Assembly: GCF_000016065.1 (NCBI RefSeq)
Contig: NC_009092.1
Location: 2,170,001 to 2,234,000 of the forward strand
Length of the DNA stretch: 64,000 nt
DNA from: Shewanella loihica PV-4
GTDB lineage: Bacteria > Pseudomonadota > Gammaproteobacteria > Enterobacterales > Shewanellaceae
Direction: 5' to 3'
Positions 53,713 to 63,793 of this stretch are shown one piece after another. Made by a program: the position numbers and the translations under genes. How positions within the stretch are numbered: position 1 is the stretch's first letter; each line of letters begins with the position of its first letter. A model generated the notes under the pieces. The model searched no databases and had not been told where the DNA came from. It saw only the letters and a list, made by a program, of their open reading frames with translations.

Positions 53713-54690
53713 GTGGCAAAGATTAATATGTTACAAGCCATCAACGATGCCTTGACCATTGCGATGGAAACCGACGACAAGGCGGTGATCTTCGGTGAAG
53801 ACGTTGGCCATTTTGGCGGCGTGTTCCGCGCCACCTCTGGCCTGCAGGATAAGTTTGGTCGCGATCGTTGTTTTAACACCCCGCTGACAGAGCAGGGTAT
53901 CGCTGGTTTTGCCAACGGTCTGGCATCTAATGGCATGACGGCCATTGCCGAGATCCAGTTTGCCGACTATATCTTCCCGGCGTTCGATCAGATAGTAAAC
54001 GAGTCTGCCAAGTTCAGATACCGTAGCGGTAACGAGTTTAATGTGGGTGGTATCACCTACCGTACCCCTTATGGTGGCGGCATCGCCGGTGGTCACTACC
54101 ACTCGCAATCGCCAGAAGCGTATTTCACTCAGACACCGGGCTTAAAGGTGGTCGTGCCCCGTAACGCCTATCAGGCTAAGGGCCTGCTGCTTGCCTCGAT
54201 TCGTGACAAGAACCCTGTGGTCTTCTTCGAGCCTAAGCGTCTCTACCGCGCCAGCGTGGGCGAGGTGCCGGATGAAGCCTATGAGATTGAACTAGGCAAG
54301 GCCGAAGTGGTTCAGGAAGGTACAGACATTACCGTGTTGGCCTGGGGCGCTCAGATGGAGATCGTCGAAGAGGCGGCTAAGATGGCGGCCAAGAAGGGGA
54401 TCTCTTGTGAGGTTATCGACCTGCGCACACTCGCGCCTTGGGATGTCGATACCGTTGCGGCCTCGGTGAAGAAGACCGGACGCTTGGTGATCAACCATGA
54501 AGCGCCGCTGACCGGTGGCTTTGCCGGCGAGATCGCCGCGACTATCCAGCAGGAGTGTTTCCTCTATCTGGAATCGCCAATTAGCCGCGTATGTGGTCTG
54601 GATACCCCATATCCGCTGATCCATGAGAAAGAATATATGCCTGATGCGCTCAAGACCTTTGAAGCGATCAAAGCATCGATGAAATACTAG
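53713..54690 (+). CDS. bkdA2: branched-chain 2-oxo acid dehydrogenase E1 beta subunit
   Basis: A 325-residue partner of the E1 alpha subunit. It opens with a GTG ([15 protein letters not shown]) preceded by the GGGAGAGA stretch at the end of bkdA1. [17 protein letters not shown] and [15 protein letters not shown] are typical of E1 beta transketolase-like domains; ALKVVVPR-like [15 protein letters not shown] and [16 protein letters not shown] come from the C-terminal half. The two chains form an alpha2beta2 heterotetramer that binds TPP at the interface. Confidence 0.95.
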   Translation: MAKINMLQAINDALTIAMETDDKAVIFGEDVGHFGGVFRATSGLQDKFGRDRCFNTPLTEQGIAGFANGLASNGMTAIAEIQFADYIFPAFDQIVNESAKFRYRSGNEFNVGGITYRTPYGGGIAGGHYHSQSPEAYFTQTPGLKVVVPRNAYQAKGLLLASIRDKNPVVFFEPKRLYRASVGEVPDEAYEIELGKAEVVQEGTDITVLAWGAQMEIVEEAAKMAAKKGISCEVIDLRTLAPWDVDTVAASVKKTGRLVINHEAPLTGGFAGEIAATIQQECFLYLESPISRVCGLDTPYPLIHEKEYMPDALKTFEAIKASMKY

Positions 54691-54701
54691 GAGCCCCAGG
54701 C

Positions 54702-56264
54702 ATGATTAAAGATTTTATTTTGCCCGATATTGGCGAGGGCGTGGTGGAGTGTGAGCTGGTCGAGTGGTTGGTTGCCGAAGGCGATATCGTCACCGAAGAT
54801 CAGCCCATTGCCGACGTGATGACAGATAAGGCGCTGGTGCAGATCCCGGCGGTTCATGGTGGTGTCATCAAAAAACTTCACTATAAGAAAGGTGACATAG
54901 CTATCGTTCACGAGCCGCTCTATTCAGTGGAAATCGATGGTGAGTTAGACGGCGATGCGACCACAGAATCAGCAGCTGAAGAAGCTGTCGTTCAATCTGA
55001 TTCACAGCCAGTTGTTGGCGGCAAACGTGTCGAAGAGTTCCTGTTACCGGATATCGGTGAAGGGATTGTCGAGTGCGAGTTGGTGGAGTGGTTGGTGGCC
55101 GAAGGTGACATGGTGGTGGAAGACCAACCTATCGCCGATGTGATGACCGACAAGGCACTGGTGCAGATCCCGGCCATCAAGAGCGGTAAGGTGGTTAAAC
55201 TCCATTACCGTAAGGGTCAGCTGGCACAGGTGCACACCCCGCTTTTCTCTATCGAGGTAGAGAGCGAAGAGGGGATCGTTGCCGCGCCGGTAGCAGATAC
55301 TGCCCCAGCTGCGGTTGACCATGAAGAGGTTGAACTGCACGCCCCAGCCGGTAATGGTAAGGCGCTGGCAAGCCCGGCCGTGCGTCGTCTGGCGCGCAGC
55401 TATGATATCGATCTCAGCCTGGTGCCGGGTTCTGGTAAACATGGCCGAGTCTATAAGGAAGATGTCGAGCGCTTCCGTAGCGGCGAAGCCGTGAAGGCTA
55501 AGGCGGCGAAAGCACAGGCCCAAAGCGAGCCAACAGCTGCGCCTATAGCGGTTTCAGCAGGCGATCGCGTCGAGCCGATCCGCGGCGTCAAGGCGGTCAT
55601 GGCCAAAATGATGACAGAGTCTGTCTCTACCATCCCGCACTTCACCTATTGTGAAGAGCTGGATCTGACCGAGCTGGTTGCGCTTCGCGAATCGATGAAG
55701 GCGCGCTACTCGAGCGACGATCTCAAGCTGACCATGATGCCTTTCTTCATGAAGGCGATGTCGCTTGCCCTGACTCAGTTCCCTGGCATCAACAGCCGTG
55801 TGAACGACGATTGCACCGAGCAGACCTTCCTGGCGTCACACAACATAGGCATGGCGGTAGACTCTAAGGTGGGTCTATTGGTGCCAAACGTGAAGGATGT
55901 GCAGCAAAAGTCGATTCTTGAGGTCGCGGCCGAAATTACCCGCCTGACCAAGGATGCCCGCAGCGGTCGTGTCAGCCCGGCAGACCTTAAGGGCGGCAGC
56001 ATCTCCATCTCAAATATCGGCGCCTTGGGGGGGACTGTGGCAACGCCTATTATCAACAAGCCTGAGGTGGCCATCGTTGCCCTGGGTAAGTTGCAGACAC
56101 TGCCACGCTTCAACGATAAGGGTGAGGTCGAGGCCCGTAAGATCATGCAGATCAGCTGGTCTGGCGATCACCGTGTGATAGACGGCGGCACCATAGCGCG
56201 CTTCTGCAACCTGTGGAAGCAGTATCTTGAGTCACCACAGGAGATGTTACTGGCGATGCACTAA
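54702..56264 (+). CDS. bkdB: branched-chain 2-oxo acid dehydrogenase E2 (two lipoyl domains)
   Basis: A 520-residue dihydrolipoyl acyltransferase core. Two lipoyl domains carry VMTDKALVQIPA with the lipoylated Lys43 and Lys151; their sequences are almost identical over about 50 residues. A peripheral E3-binding domain lies around ASPAVRRLARSYDIDLSLV (about 226-260). The catalytic domain ends with SGDHRVIDGGT, whose His is the acyltransferase residue. No E3 (lipoamide dehydrogenase) gene follows, so the shared E3 of the cell must be used. Most bkdB genes of this group have one lipoyl domain; two is less usual. Confidence 0.93.
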   Translation: MIKDFILPDIGEGVVECELVEWLVAEGDIVTEDQPIADVMTDKALVQIPAVHGGVIKKLHYKKGDIAIVHEPLYSVEIDGELDGDATTESAAEEAVVQSDSQPVVGGKRVEEFLLPDIGEGIVECELVEWLVAEGDMVVEDQPIADVMTDKALVQIPAIKSGKVVKLHYRKGQLAQVHTPLFSIEVESEEGIVAAPVADTAPAAVDHEEVELHAPAGNGKALASPAVRRLARSYDIDLSLVPGSGKHGRVYKEDVERFRSGEAVKAKAAKAQAQSEPTAAPIAVSAGDRVEPIRGVKAVMAKMMTESVSTIPHFTYCEELDLTELVALRESMKARYSSDDLKLTMMPFFMKAMSLALTQFPGINSRVNDDCTEQTFLASHNIGMAVDSKVGLLVPNVKDVQQKSILEVAAEITRLTKDARSGRVSPADLKGGSISISNIGALGGTVATPIINKPEVAIVALGKLQTLPRFNDKGEVEARKIMQISWSGDHRVIDGGTIARFCNLWKQYLESPQEMLLAMH

Positions 56265-56285
56265 TCGCATGTAGCAGTTCACTAA

Positions 56286-56314
56286 TAAGAGCGCAATTTG
56301 GCGCTCTTTTTTTT
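56286..56314 (+). terminator. bkd operon terminator
   Basis: AGAGCGC (56288-56294) and GCGCTCT (56301-56307), followed by eight T. Confidence 0.88.
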
Positions 56315-56383
56315 CTCCAGAGTTAATCTTTGGCGTTAGATTAAGTATAATGCCGCTAATTAGTCCCACTCTTTGGTTTGAGC

Positions 56384-57451
56384 ATGAGTCAAGTAGCACC
56401 AAGCATCGAAAATATTCAGTATCCGTTTCCAGCAAAGCCCATTCCCCTAAGCGATAGCGAGAAGCATGCCTACAAGGCGCGCATCAAGCAGCTGTTGAAG
56501 GAGAAAGAGGCTGTCTTGGTAGCCCACTACTATACCGACCCTGAGATCCAGGCGCTGGCGGAAGAGACCGGCGGCTGTGTGTCGGACTCTCTAGAGATGG
56601 CCCGCTTCGGTCGTGACCATCCAGCCAAGACGCTGATCGTGGCCGGGGTTAAGTTTATGGGCGAGACTTCTAAGATCTTAAGCCCGGAAAAGACTGTGCT
56701 TATGCCAACCTTGGATGCCACCTGCTCACTGGACGTAGGCTGTCCTATCGACACCTTTAGCGCCTTCTGTGATGCCCATCCAGACCATACCGTCGTGGTA
56801 TATGCCAACACCTCGGCCGCCGTTAAGGCGCGGGCCGACTGGGTAGTGACCTCGAGTATCGCCCTTGAGATCGTCGAGCATCTCGATAGCCAAGGTAAGA
56901 AGATCATCTGGGGACCTGACCGTCACCTGGGAAGCTATATCGCCAAGCAGACTGGCGCCGACATGCTGATGTGGCAGGGCGAGTGTATCGTGCACGATGA
57001 GTTCAAGGCCAAGGCGCTGCGTCAGTTAAAAGAGCAGTATCCTAATGCGGCTGTGTTGGTGCACCCCGAATCACCGGCGAGCGTGGTTGAGATGGCCGAT
57101 GCCGTTGGCTCCACCAGTCAGCTGATCAAGGCGGCGCAGAGCCTGGAGAACGACATCTTTATTGTGGCTACCGATAAGGGGATCTTCTACAAGATGCAAC
57201 AGGCGGCGCCGAACAAGACCCTGATCGAGGCGCCCACCGGCGGTAACGGCGCGACCTGTCGTAGCTGTGCCCACTGTCCTTGGATGGCGATGAACGGCCT
57301 TAAGGCAATCGAGGCGGCATTGATTAACGATGGTTCGGAGCAACACGAGATCTTCGTCGATGAGTCGCTTAGAGAGCGTGCACTGTTGCCGCTCGATCGT
57401 ATGCTAGATTTTGCCAAGACGCTGAACATGCAGGTTAAAGGTAACGCCTAG
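56384..57451 (+). CDS. nadA: quinolinate synthase A
   Basis: About 355 residues from the ATG at 56384 (a TTG at 56378 opens the frame). The [4Fe-4S] enzyme condenses iminoaspartate and dihydroxyacetone phosphate to quinolinate for NAD synthesis. Cluster and active-site signatures include [42 protein letters not shown] and [18 protein letters not shown]. The last, with CxxC and CPW, is the conserved C-terminal cysteine motif. No nadB or nadC lies nearby. A monocistronic gene with its own terminator. Confidence 0.95.
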   Translation: MSQVAPSIENIQYPFPAKPIPLSDSEKHAYKARIKQLLKEKEAVLVAHYYTDPEIQALAEETGGCVSDSLEMARFGRDHPAKTLIVAGVKFMGETSKILSPEKTVLMPTLDATCSLDVGCPIDTFSAFCDAHPDHTVVVYANTSAAVKARADWVVTSSIALEIVEHLDSQGKKIIWGPDRHLGSYIAKQTGADMLMWQGECIVHDEFKAKALRQLKEQYPNAAVLVHPESPASVVEMADAVGSTSQLIKAAQSLENDIFIVATDKGIFYKMQQAAPNKTLIEAPTGGNGATCRSCAHCPWMAMNGLKAIEAALINDGSEQHEIFVDESLRERALLPLDRMLDFAKTLNMQVKGNA

Positions 57452-57765
57452 GCGTTAAACAGCTTCTGCCAGCACACTTTGCTAACGTTAAAAGCGCCTT
57501 TAGGGCGCTTTTTTGTTGCCTATCGACCGACGGTGCCGCGGCTATACTAGACTTTATGGGCATTGTGAGGCTGCTTAAGGCATGTTAAAAAGTGAATAGT
57601 GTCATTTTATTGATGCCTTTAGTGCATGTTTTTAGGCGAGTTTTACTTTAACGTCAGATTTTTATGCTAGTGTTAATACGGTAATGGGCAAGGCTTAAGT
57701 GCGCCTTGTCTATGAAGTGACGAAACGCCACTCTATCAACCCGCGATGGTTAGGGATAACGCAAG
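57452..57765. other. 314-bp gap between nadA and the chemoreceptor gene
   Basis: Beyond the nadA terminator I see no gene. The stretch has AT-rich segments suitable for a promoter, but no site I can name. Confidence 0.5.
57490..57515 (+). terminator. nadA terminator
   Basis: AAAGCGCC (57491-57498) and GGGCGCTTT (57503-57511), followed by a run of T. Confidence 0.88.
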
Positions 57766-59754
57766 ATGAATATGCAATGGATCAGTGATCTCAATATAAA
57801 AAATAAGCTTTTGCTGGTGATAGTGCCGCCCATTCTGGGGGCAACTTTCTTCGGTCTGTTCGTGGTCTATGGCCAATATCAGCTGCATCAGGGACTGAGC
57901 CAGGTAGAGACGCTTTCCGAGCTGGCTGTGGTGAACAGTGATTTTGTGCATGAGCTGCAAAAAGAGCGAGGCATGAGCGCCGGCTTTCTCGGCTCAAAAG
58001 GCAAGAGTTTTGGCGATAAACTGCCAACGCAACGTCAGTTGAGTGACGAGCAGCTTAATAACTTCAAGGCCTTTACGGCAAGTCATGAGCTGCCCAAGGC
58101 GTTTGCCCAGCAGATGAGTCAGGTCAATCAGATGATTAATCAGCTCGGCGATATCCGCAGCAGGGTCGACAGCTTAAGCATCTCTGTGCCGGAAGAGGTG
58201 GCCTATTACACCAAGCTTAATGGCCTGCTGCTGGAGATTGTAGATCAGACCAGTCAGCAGGGGGCTAGCCGTCAGATCGCGGTGGAGTCGGCCAGTTTTG
58301 CCGCCTATCTGCAGATGAAGGAGCGCGCCGGTATCGAGCGCGCCGTGCTGAGCTCCACCTTTGGTAACAGCGCCTTTAAACCCGGCATGTTCCTCAAGTT
58401 TGTCAATTTGGTCTCAGAGCAGAACACCTATCAGGAGCGCTTCTTAGCCTTGGCGACCGATAAGGTAAACGCCGATTATCAGCAGGTCGTATCATCGCCC
58501 ACCTTTATGGCGGTAAACGCCCTGCGTGACAAGGCGATGAGCCAGGATGCTGGCGCCCTGAGCGGTCAGAGCTCTACCGACTGGTTTGCCAAATCCACCG
58601 CCCGAATTGACGCCCTGCGTCAGTTCGAGCGTCAACTGTCACATCATCTGTTAACCGATACTCGCAGCGCGCTTGCCAATGCCAAGTCGCTGATGGTGAG
58701 TGTCATCGTCTTGATGTTGGTGTCAGGGCTTGTGGTGATCTTACTATCTCTGTTTATCGGACGTTACCTGCATGCCTCTCTCAGGCACCTCTATCACAAG
58801 GTGACAGAGTCGCAGAAACATTACGATCTCAGCGTGCGGGTCGACCTTAAGGGTAAGGATGAGATAGGGCAACTTGGCTCTGCATTCAACCACATGATGG
58901 CCGATTTCGAGAAGGTGATCGGCATGGTGAGGACCAATACCCAGGGTCTGCTCACCGCGTCTCAAGAGATGGAAGGTTGTGCCCGCATCATGCGTGAAGA
59001 TGTGGCCTTGGGTCACAGCGAGGTGGATCAGGTTGCCTCTGCGATGACAGAGATGAGCGCCACGGTACAAGAGATCGCCCAAAATGCGGTGCAGGCCTCT
59101 GAAGCCTCGGCCCAGGCCAACAAGGAGGCGAAGGAGGGGAGCCTGGAGGTGGAACGAACCGCGGATTCCATAAATGAGTTGGCTCAGGAGATCGCCGATG
59201 CGGCGCAGGCCATCAATAACCTGGATGAAGACATTAAAGGCATAGTTGATGTGCTTGGGGTGATCAGCGGGATCGCAGAGCAAACCAACCTGTTGGCGCT
59301 TAATGCAGCCATCGAAGCAGCCCGCGCCGGCGAGATGGGCCGTGGCTTCGCCGTGGTCGCCGATGAGGTGCGCAGTTTGGCGCAACGGGCACAGACCTCC
59401 ACCGAAGATATTCGCAGCATGACAGAACGACTGGAACGTGGCGCCAAGATCGCCGTGAAGGCGATGGAAAGCGGTCGCAACAAGGCGGAGATCAGCGTGG
59501 TAGAGTCCAAGCGCGCCGGTGAGGAGCTTATTCGCATCGTTAGCGAGGTGAGCGTTATCGACAGCATGAACGAGCAGATCGCGGCGGCAACCCATGAGCA
59601 ATCGGCGGTGTCCGAAGAGGTGAACCAAAACGCGATGAAGATCAGCGACATCTATCGTAATACCCATGAGGTGTCCGATCGTCTCAGCCAGCTCAACGAG
59701 TCACTGCTTAACGATGTGAGTGCCATGTCTGAACTGGTGAGTAAGTTCAAATAG
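57766..59754 (+). CDS. methyl-accepting chemotaxis protein with NIT sensor domain
   Basis: A 662-residue chemoreceptor. Membrane segments lie near residues 16-36 and 305-327. Between them is a periplasmic NIT-type helical sensor domain (family used for nitrate/nitrite sensing) around [28 protein letters not shown] domain follows (about 330-380), then the signalling domain with the conserved hairpin tip [35 protein letters not shown]. No CheR/CheB pentapeptide is at the C-terminus. NIT predicts nitrate or nitrite as the ligand, but family members may sense other anions. Confidence 0.92.
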   Translation: MNMQWISDLNIKNKLLLVIVPPILGATFFGLFVVYGQYQLHQGLSQVETLSELAVVNSDFVHELQKERGMSAGFLGSKGKSFGDKLPTQRQLSDEQLNNFKAFTASHELPKAFAQQMSQVNQMINQLGDIRSRVDSLSISVPEEVAYYTKLNGLLLEIVDQTSQQGASRQIAVESASFAAYLQMKERAGIERAVLSSTFGNSAFKPGMFLKFVNLVSEQNTYQERFLALATDKVNADYQQVVSSPTFMAVNALRDKAMSQDAGALSGQSSTDWFAKSTARIDALRQFERQLSHHLLTDTRSALANAKSLMVSVIVLMLVSGLVVILLSLFIGRYLHASLRHLYHKVTESQKHYDLSVRVDLKGKDEIGQLGSAFNHMMADFEKVIGMVRTNTQGLLTASQEMEGCARIMREDVALGHSEVDQVASAMTEMSATVQEIAQNAVQASEASAQANKEAKEGSLEVERTADSINELAQEIADAAQAINNLDEDIKGIVDVLGVISGIAEQTNLLALNAAIEAARAGEMGRGFAVVADEVRSLAQRAQTSTEDIRSMTERLERGAKIAVKAMESGRNKAEISVVESKRAGEELIRIVSEVSVIDSMNEQIAAATHEQSAVSEEVNQNAMKISDIYRNTHEVSDRLSQLNESLLNDVSAMSELVSKFK

Positions 59755-59889
59755 GGCGGATATGCAGCGAATTGGCGATCTATTACGCAAATGCCTGAGT
59801 GGAAAGTTTTTTAACTTGACCCTGTTTAGCGATTTGCGTAAAGTACCGCTCCGTTGATGCGATTCCTATTGGACATTGCACAACGCTTC

Positions 59890-59977
59890 GGTGAGTTGTC
59901 CGAGTGGCTGAAGGAGCACGCCTGGAAAGTGTGTATACGGCAACGTATCGAGAGTTCGAATCTCTCACTCACCGCCA
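59890..59977 (+). tRNA. tRNA-Ser (GGA anticodon)
   Basis: An 88-nt class II tRNA. GGTGAGT at the 5' end pairs with ACTCACC before the discriminator G and encoded CCA. The anticodon loop CTGGAAA gives GGA, reading UCC/UCU serine codons. The long variable arm GTGTATACGGCAACGTATC and T-loop GTTCGAATC are present. A terminator follows. Confidence 0.95.
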
Positions 59978-60312
59978 CATTCAATAAGAAAGACGCCTAA
60001 GGGCGTCTTTTTTTATGCCTGTCATTCGGCGCCTGTCATATTTATTCCTGTCCTATTTATGACTAGCTTAGGGCGCCAGTTGTCACTCTCCAGAACATAT
60101 TTCTGATAAAAACTGTCTATCCTCCACACCGCTATAGCCAACGTGAAAATTGGCGTGGCATCCGACGAGACCCTTAGCCAACTAGCTAACATGGTACACA
60201 AGGCTAACTTCATAGCTTGGTTACTCTTTCTCAACGCTTAGGGAGGCTATAGGCAGGCGGCTTCTTAATGATTATAATCAAATGATAATATTTTTAGTGC
60301 GAGGAGTTGGCA
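59978..60312. other. gap after the tRNA with terminator and AT-rich promoter
   Basis: Besides the tRNA terminator it contains no believable gene; a 70-codon minus-strand frame (60022-60234) has no family resemblance. Near the right end TGATTATAATCA (60269-60280) is a perfect 12-bp palindrome, followed by TGATAAT, just upstream of the small DNA-binding gene. Confidence 0.55.
59988..60014 (+). terminator. terminator after tRNA-Ser
   Basis: AGACGCC (59991-59997) and GGCGTCT (60002-60008), followed by a run of T. Confidence 0.88.
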
Positions 60313-60504
60313 ATGGAAAATAAGACGGCACGCTTTACCGTGTTACTCGACCCCAGTAAGAAACAGGCATTCGAACAGTTGTGCGCCTCTCAGGATTTGA
60401 CGCCCTCACAGGTCGTCAGACAGCTGATCCGCGGTTACTTAGAACAACATGGGGTGAGCTATGGGCAGGCCGAGCCGACCAAGAATCCTAAGGTTAAAGT
60501 TTAA
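60313..60504 (+). CDS. small ribbon-helix-helix DNA-binding protein
   Basis: A 63-residue protein from the ATG at 60313, six bases after GAGGAG (a TTG at 60307 opens the frame). The strand KTARFTVLLDP followed by helices KKQAFEQLCASQD and TPSQVVRQLIRGYLEQHG is typical of the CopG/Arc ribbon-helix-helix fold. It probably binds DNA as a dimer. The target may be the AT-rich palindrome just upstream of itself or of the next gene, which is inference. Confidence 0.82.
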   Translation: MENKTARFTVLLDPSKKQAFEQLCASQDLTPSQVVRQLIRGYLEQHGVSYGQAEPTKNPKVKV

Positions 60505-60579
60505 GGTCAAATCTTAAGGCTAAATCTAAAGGTCATAGTGTAGCCAAGTGCGGCGTCTAGAATCTTAGCTGGCTTGAGT

Positions 60580-60609
60580 ATGATAATTTTATTATAATAC
60601 TATTATCAT
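60580..60609. promoter_or_regulatory. 30-bp AT-rich palindrome upstream of yjdM
   Basis: ATGATAATTTTATTA (60580-60594) and TAATACTATTATCAT (60595-60609) form an inverted repeat with 13 of 15 matching pairs and no loop. It resembles Fur- or NrdR-type AT-rich operators in composition, but I cannot assign a regulator. Confidence 0.5.
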
Positions 60610-60704
60610 TGTGAGCGGTTTTAGAAGAAAGCCACAAAGTCATTCTAAATGACAGGCCGGATACTTAGATCGATCCTTACCTTTTTAATGAAAGAGAAAG
60701 AGTT

Positions 60705-61049
60705 ATGAGCGATACAATTCCACCATGCCCAAAATGTGAGTCACCTTATGCCTATGAAGATGGCTCATTGTTGATCTGTCCAGAATGTGCTCATGAATGG
60801 AACCCTAACGAAGTGGCGGTCGATCCCGATGCCATCATCCTGAAAGATGCGGTAGGCAACCTGTTAGAAGAGGGTGACAAGGTTACCCTGATTAAAGATC
60901 TTAAGGTGAAGGGCACTTCACTGACCCTGAAAGTGGGCACCAAGGCGGTGATCAACCGTTTCGTCGACGCCGACCACGATATCGACTGTAAGGTTGATGG
61001 TCACGGCCAGATGATGCTGAAATCTAAGTTCGTGAAGAAGCAGAGCTAA
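60705..61049 (+). CDS. yjdM: YjdM/PhnA family zinc-ribbon protein
   Basis: A 114-residue protein. The N-terminal zinc ribbon has [21 protein letters not shown] (two CxxC pairs), followed by EWNPNE and a beta-barrel-like domain [15 protein letters not shown], both typical of YjdM (formerly PhnA). Despite the old name, phosphonate degradation is not established for this family. A terminator follows. Confidence 0.92.
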   Translation: MSDTIPPCPKCESPYAYEDGSLLICPECAHEWNPNEVAVDPDAIILKDAVGNLLEEGDKVTLIKDLKVKGTSLTLKVGTKAVINRFVDADHDIDCKVDGHGQMMLKSKFVKKQS

Positions 61050-61107
61050 GATCTCTGATTAGGCTTAGGCTAAGTTCTAGTTTTGGACTAAGCCCAAAGA
61101 ATCAATA

Positions 61108-61136
61108 AAAAGACCTGCCAGCTGGCGGGTCTTTTT
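61108..61136 (+). terminator. yjdM terminator
   Basis: AGACCTGCCAG and CTGGCGGGTCT (61111-61132, one wobble pair) with a run of T. Confidence 0.85.
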
Positions 61137-61215
61137 GTATCTAAGCTAAGTTTGAGCTTTGTAAATGTTAGCTATGAATGCCAATCAAGGTTTTCATGCT
61201 GTAGCCGTGAGCCAA

Positions 61216-62730
61216 TTAAAGTAAAGGACTGAAGAGATAGAAGAGGTGTTCAATCACCCGCTGATATAGTGGTCTACTCTGCCAACGCTTGTACTCAAGC
61301 TGCTCGGCATTGTCGATATAGCCCTGCTGTAGCACTCTTAACTCCTCGGCAAATACCTTGTCATCTACTGCAAGGGTTAGTTCGAAGTTGAGCCAAAGGC
61401 TGCGCATATCCATGTTAACCGTGCCAATGAGGCTGTGCTCATCATCGATTAACACAGACTTGGTATGCAGCAGGCCGCCCCTGAATCTATGGATCTTCAC
61501 CCCGGCCTTGAGCAGCTCGGCAAAGAAGGAGCGGCTGGCCCATTTGACCATAGTCGAGTCATTCTTCTGGGGAATGATGATGTTGACATCGACGCCTCGC
61601 GCCGCCGCAGTCACTAGGGCATCCAGTAGGTTCTCGCTGGGCACAAAGTAGGGGGTGGTGATCACTATCTTACGGCAAGCCTGGTAGAGACTCTGTAGCA
61701 ACACCTGGTGGATCACCTCTTCGGGCATACCCGGCCCAGAGGGGATCACCTGTACCAGGGAATCCGCCTCACGCCTCACTTCACCTGATGGCTCACATGA
61801 TAGCTCATATGATATCTCGTGTGATAGTTCATATGGTTTTTCGGGATTGCCCGGTGGCTCGGGCAAATAACGCTCGCTGGTTTCCACCTCCCAATCCCAG
61901 GCTGCGACCGTATTGACTAGCGGTACGGCCGGCCCCACCATGCGCACCATGACGTCGATCCACTGGCCTACGCCTTCTCCCTGCTTAAAGTACTTAGGAT
62001 CTACAAGGTTCATCGAGCCTGTGTAGGCGATATGATTATCGATAACCACTATCTTACGGTGCAGGCGAAGATCTAGGCGCCTGAAGAACATCCTCAAGGG
62101 ACTAACGCTGAGGGCCTGAGATATCTCGATGCCTGCCTTGCGTAGCTGTGTTGGCCAAGGGGAATTAAAGAAGGTGCGGCTCCCGGCGGCGTCCAGCAAG
62201 AGTTTTACTATGACACCACGTTTTGAAGCTTTTATCACGGCCCTGGCGACATCATCGGCCAACCCGCCAGGATGCCAGATGTAGAACTCCATCACTATGC
62301 TCTCCTTGGCCGCGTCGATATCCTGGATGATGGAATTGAGTATGCTTGATGGCGTATGCTGCAAGCAGAGCTGGTTGCCGCTGAGCGAGGGGATACCGAG
62401 CTGAGTATCACACAGCTGACTGATGGCTCTGGCGTGGTCACTCTGGCGCTCTGGCGTGTGCAGCGGATGCTGATACAGGGCCGCAAACCACTGGCCGTAG
62501 GGTTTGAACATCGCCTTGGAGCGACTCGCTCGGGTTTGCCCCAAGTGCGACTCGCCAAAGAGAATGTAGGCGATGATACCGACGAGGGGGAGGAAATAGA
62601 TCACCAGTATCCAGGAGAAGGAGACCCCTATGGTGCGGCGTTTAATCACCAAGCGCAGCGCGATGGCGCCAAGAAACAACCAATAGATGAATACGCCGGC
62701 AATGGCGAGGATTTGATGTACATTTTCCAT
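61216..62730 (-). CDS. cls: cardiolipin synthase (phospholipase D family)
   Basis: About 504 residues from the ATG at 62730 (MENVHQILAI); a frame of 28 more residues exists upstream but is not hydrophobic. Two N-terminal membrane segments (about 6-27 and 38-58) anchor it in the inner membrane. Two HKD motifs, RLHRKIVVIDNH and LLHTKSVLIDDE, define the active site that joins two phosphatidylglycerols to cardiolipin. A Glu-rich insertion between the halves consists of 4-residue repeats (SYEL/SHEI/SCEP type). A solitary gene; it is convergent with yjdM. Confidence 0.92.
   Translation of the reverse strand: MENVHQILAIAGVFIYWLFLGAIALRLVIKRRTIGVSFSWILVIYFLPLVGIIAYILFGESHLGQTRASRSKAMFKPYGQWFAALYQHPLHTPERQSDHARAISQLCDTQLGIPSLSGNQLCLQHTPSSILNSIIQDIDAAKESIVMEFYIWHPGGLADDVARAVIKASKRGVIVKLLLDAAGSRTFFNSPWPTQLRKAGIEISQALSVSPLRMFFRRLDLRLHRKIVVIDNHIAYTGSMNLVDPKYFKQGEGVGQWIDVMVRMVGPAVPLVNTVAAWDWEVETSERYLPEPPGNPEKPYELSHEISYELSCEPSGEVRREADSLVQVIPSGPGMPEEVIHQVLLQSLYQACRKIVITTPYFVPSENLLDALVTAAARGVDVNIIIPQKNDSTMVKWASRSFFAELLKAGVKIHRFRGGLLHTKSVLIDDEHSLIGTVNMDMRSLWLNFELTLAVDDKVFAEELRVLQQGYIDNAEQLEYKRWQSRPLYQRVIEHLFYLFSPLL
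61781..61842 (-). repeat. 12-bp coding tandem repeats in the cls linker
   Basis: Degenerate 12-bp units resembling ATGATAGCTCAT recur about five times in the region linking the two phospholipase D halves, encoding YELSHEISYELSCEPSGEV. The 12-nt period keeps the frame. Confidence 0.75.
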
Positions 62731-62894
62731 AATGTCTGCTTGAGCCTGAATTGCACTCGCTCGAGTATGATTCGATAATGGCGTTGAATCTAAATATAGC
62801 CTGATCGCTATCATATAGGCTAAGCTGCTGGTGCTAAAGCACTATTTTTATCATCTAGATTTAACGACAGCCACTTCGACAGTAGAGTAACTCT

Positions 62895-63773
62895 GTGAGC
62901 CAAAACCGATCCAATTCGCCGCGTTTACTGCGCTGGGGGATAAAATCATTACTATTATTACTCCTAAGTGCGGCTGCTTATGTGGCAGTGGTGACCTATC
63001 TTAACGGCGAGCCAGAGGTGATGATGAGTGAGGTTGAACCGGTTTTTGTCTCCCAATGTGTTGCCGCGCACACTAGTCAGGCGCTGGATAATGATGGGCT
63101 ACTCAGAGTCGGTGTGTGGAACATCTATAAGCAGCAAAAGCGTGGCTGGCAGCAGGCTCTCAGTAAGATCGCCGAACGTAGCGAGATCATGTTGTTGCAG
63201 GAAGCTAAGTTAAACGCAGGCTTTAATCAGTATCTTAATGGCTCTAGCCTGCATCTGGTGATGGCTAAGGCGTTCTCGCTGCTGAAATCTCCCGTAGGGG
63301 TAATGAACCTCGCCACAGAGCAGGCGCGCGATGCCTGTGCCTATCATGCGGTCGAGCCCTGGATCCGTTTTGCCAAATCGACCCTCATCTCGCGTTACTC
63401 CCTGTCCAATGGGCAGACCCTACTGGTGGTCAATCTGCACGGCATCAACTTCGACTGGCAGCTTAAGAGCTATCGCGCCCAGTGGCAGCAGATAGTACAG
63501 AAGATTAATCTGCATCAGGGGCCAGTGATCTTAGGCGGCGATTTTAATACCTGGCGGGGTCAGCGTATGGCCTATATCGAGCAGCTCGCCCACCAGCTCA
63601 GGCTGAAGGAGGCGGTATACGAAGAAGACAAGCGTCAGCGAGTGTTCGGCTTGCCGCTGGATCATCTCTATTATCGTGGCCTGAATCTAGTTGCGGCCGA
63701 GTCTTTTACCAGCCAGGCATCGGATCACAATCCCATCTGGGCTGAGTTCAGGTTAAAGCCAGTAGCACATTAG
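62895..63773 (+). CDS. endonuclease/exonuclease/phosphatase family protein, membrane-anchored
   Basis: A 292-residue protein beginning with GTG. Residues 19-36 (LLLLLLSAAAYVAVVTYL) form a membrane anchor or signal peptide. The metallo-hydrolase motifs are RVGVWNIYKQQKRGW, EIMLLQEAKLN, VILGGDFNTWRGQ, LPLDHLYYRGL and SDHNPIWAEF, the last with the catalytic Asp-His pair. It resembles the exonuclease III/DNase I-like fold, and could act on phosphodiesters or lipids outside the cytoplasm; the substrate is unknown. Confidence 0.88.
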   Translation: MSQNRSNSPRLLRWGIKSLLLLLLSAAAYVAVVTYLNGEPEVMMSEVEPVFVSQCVAAHTSQALDNDGLLRVGVWNIYKQQKRGWQQALSKIAERSEIMLLQEAKLNAGFNQYLNGSSLHLVMAKAFSLLKSPVGVMNLATEQARDACAYHAVEPWIRFAKSTLISRYSLSNGQTLLVVNLHGINFDWQLKSYRAQWQQIVQKINLHQGPVILGGDFNTWRGQRMAYIEQLAHQLRLKEAVYEEDKRQRVFGLPLDHLYYRGLNLVAAESFTSQASDHNPIWAEFRLKPVAH

Positions 63774-63793
63774 CACCTCGATACCTCACCACC

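Noticed and set aside
58744..59667. 307-codon frame opposite the chemoreceptor gene
   Set aside because: It is the antisense shadow of a clear MCP gene; the sense strand has all family motifs.
60022..60234. 70-codon minus-strand frame
   Set aside because: Looks like chance; no family features and no upstream Shine-Dalgarno.
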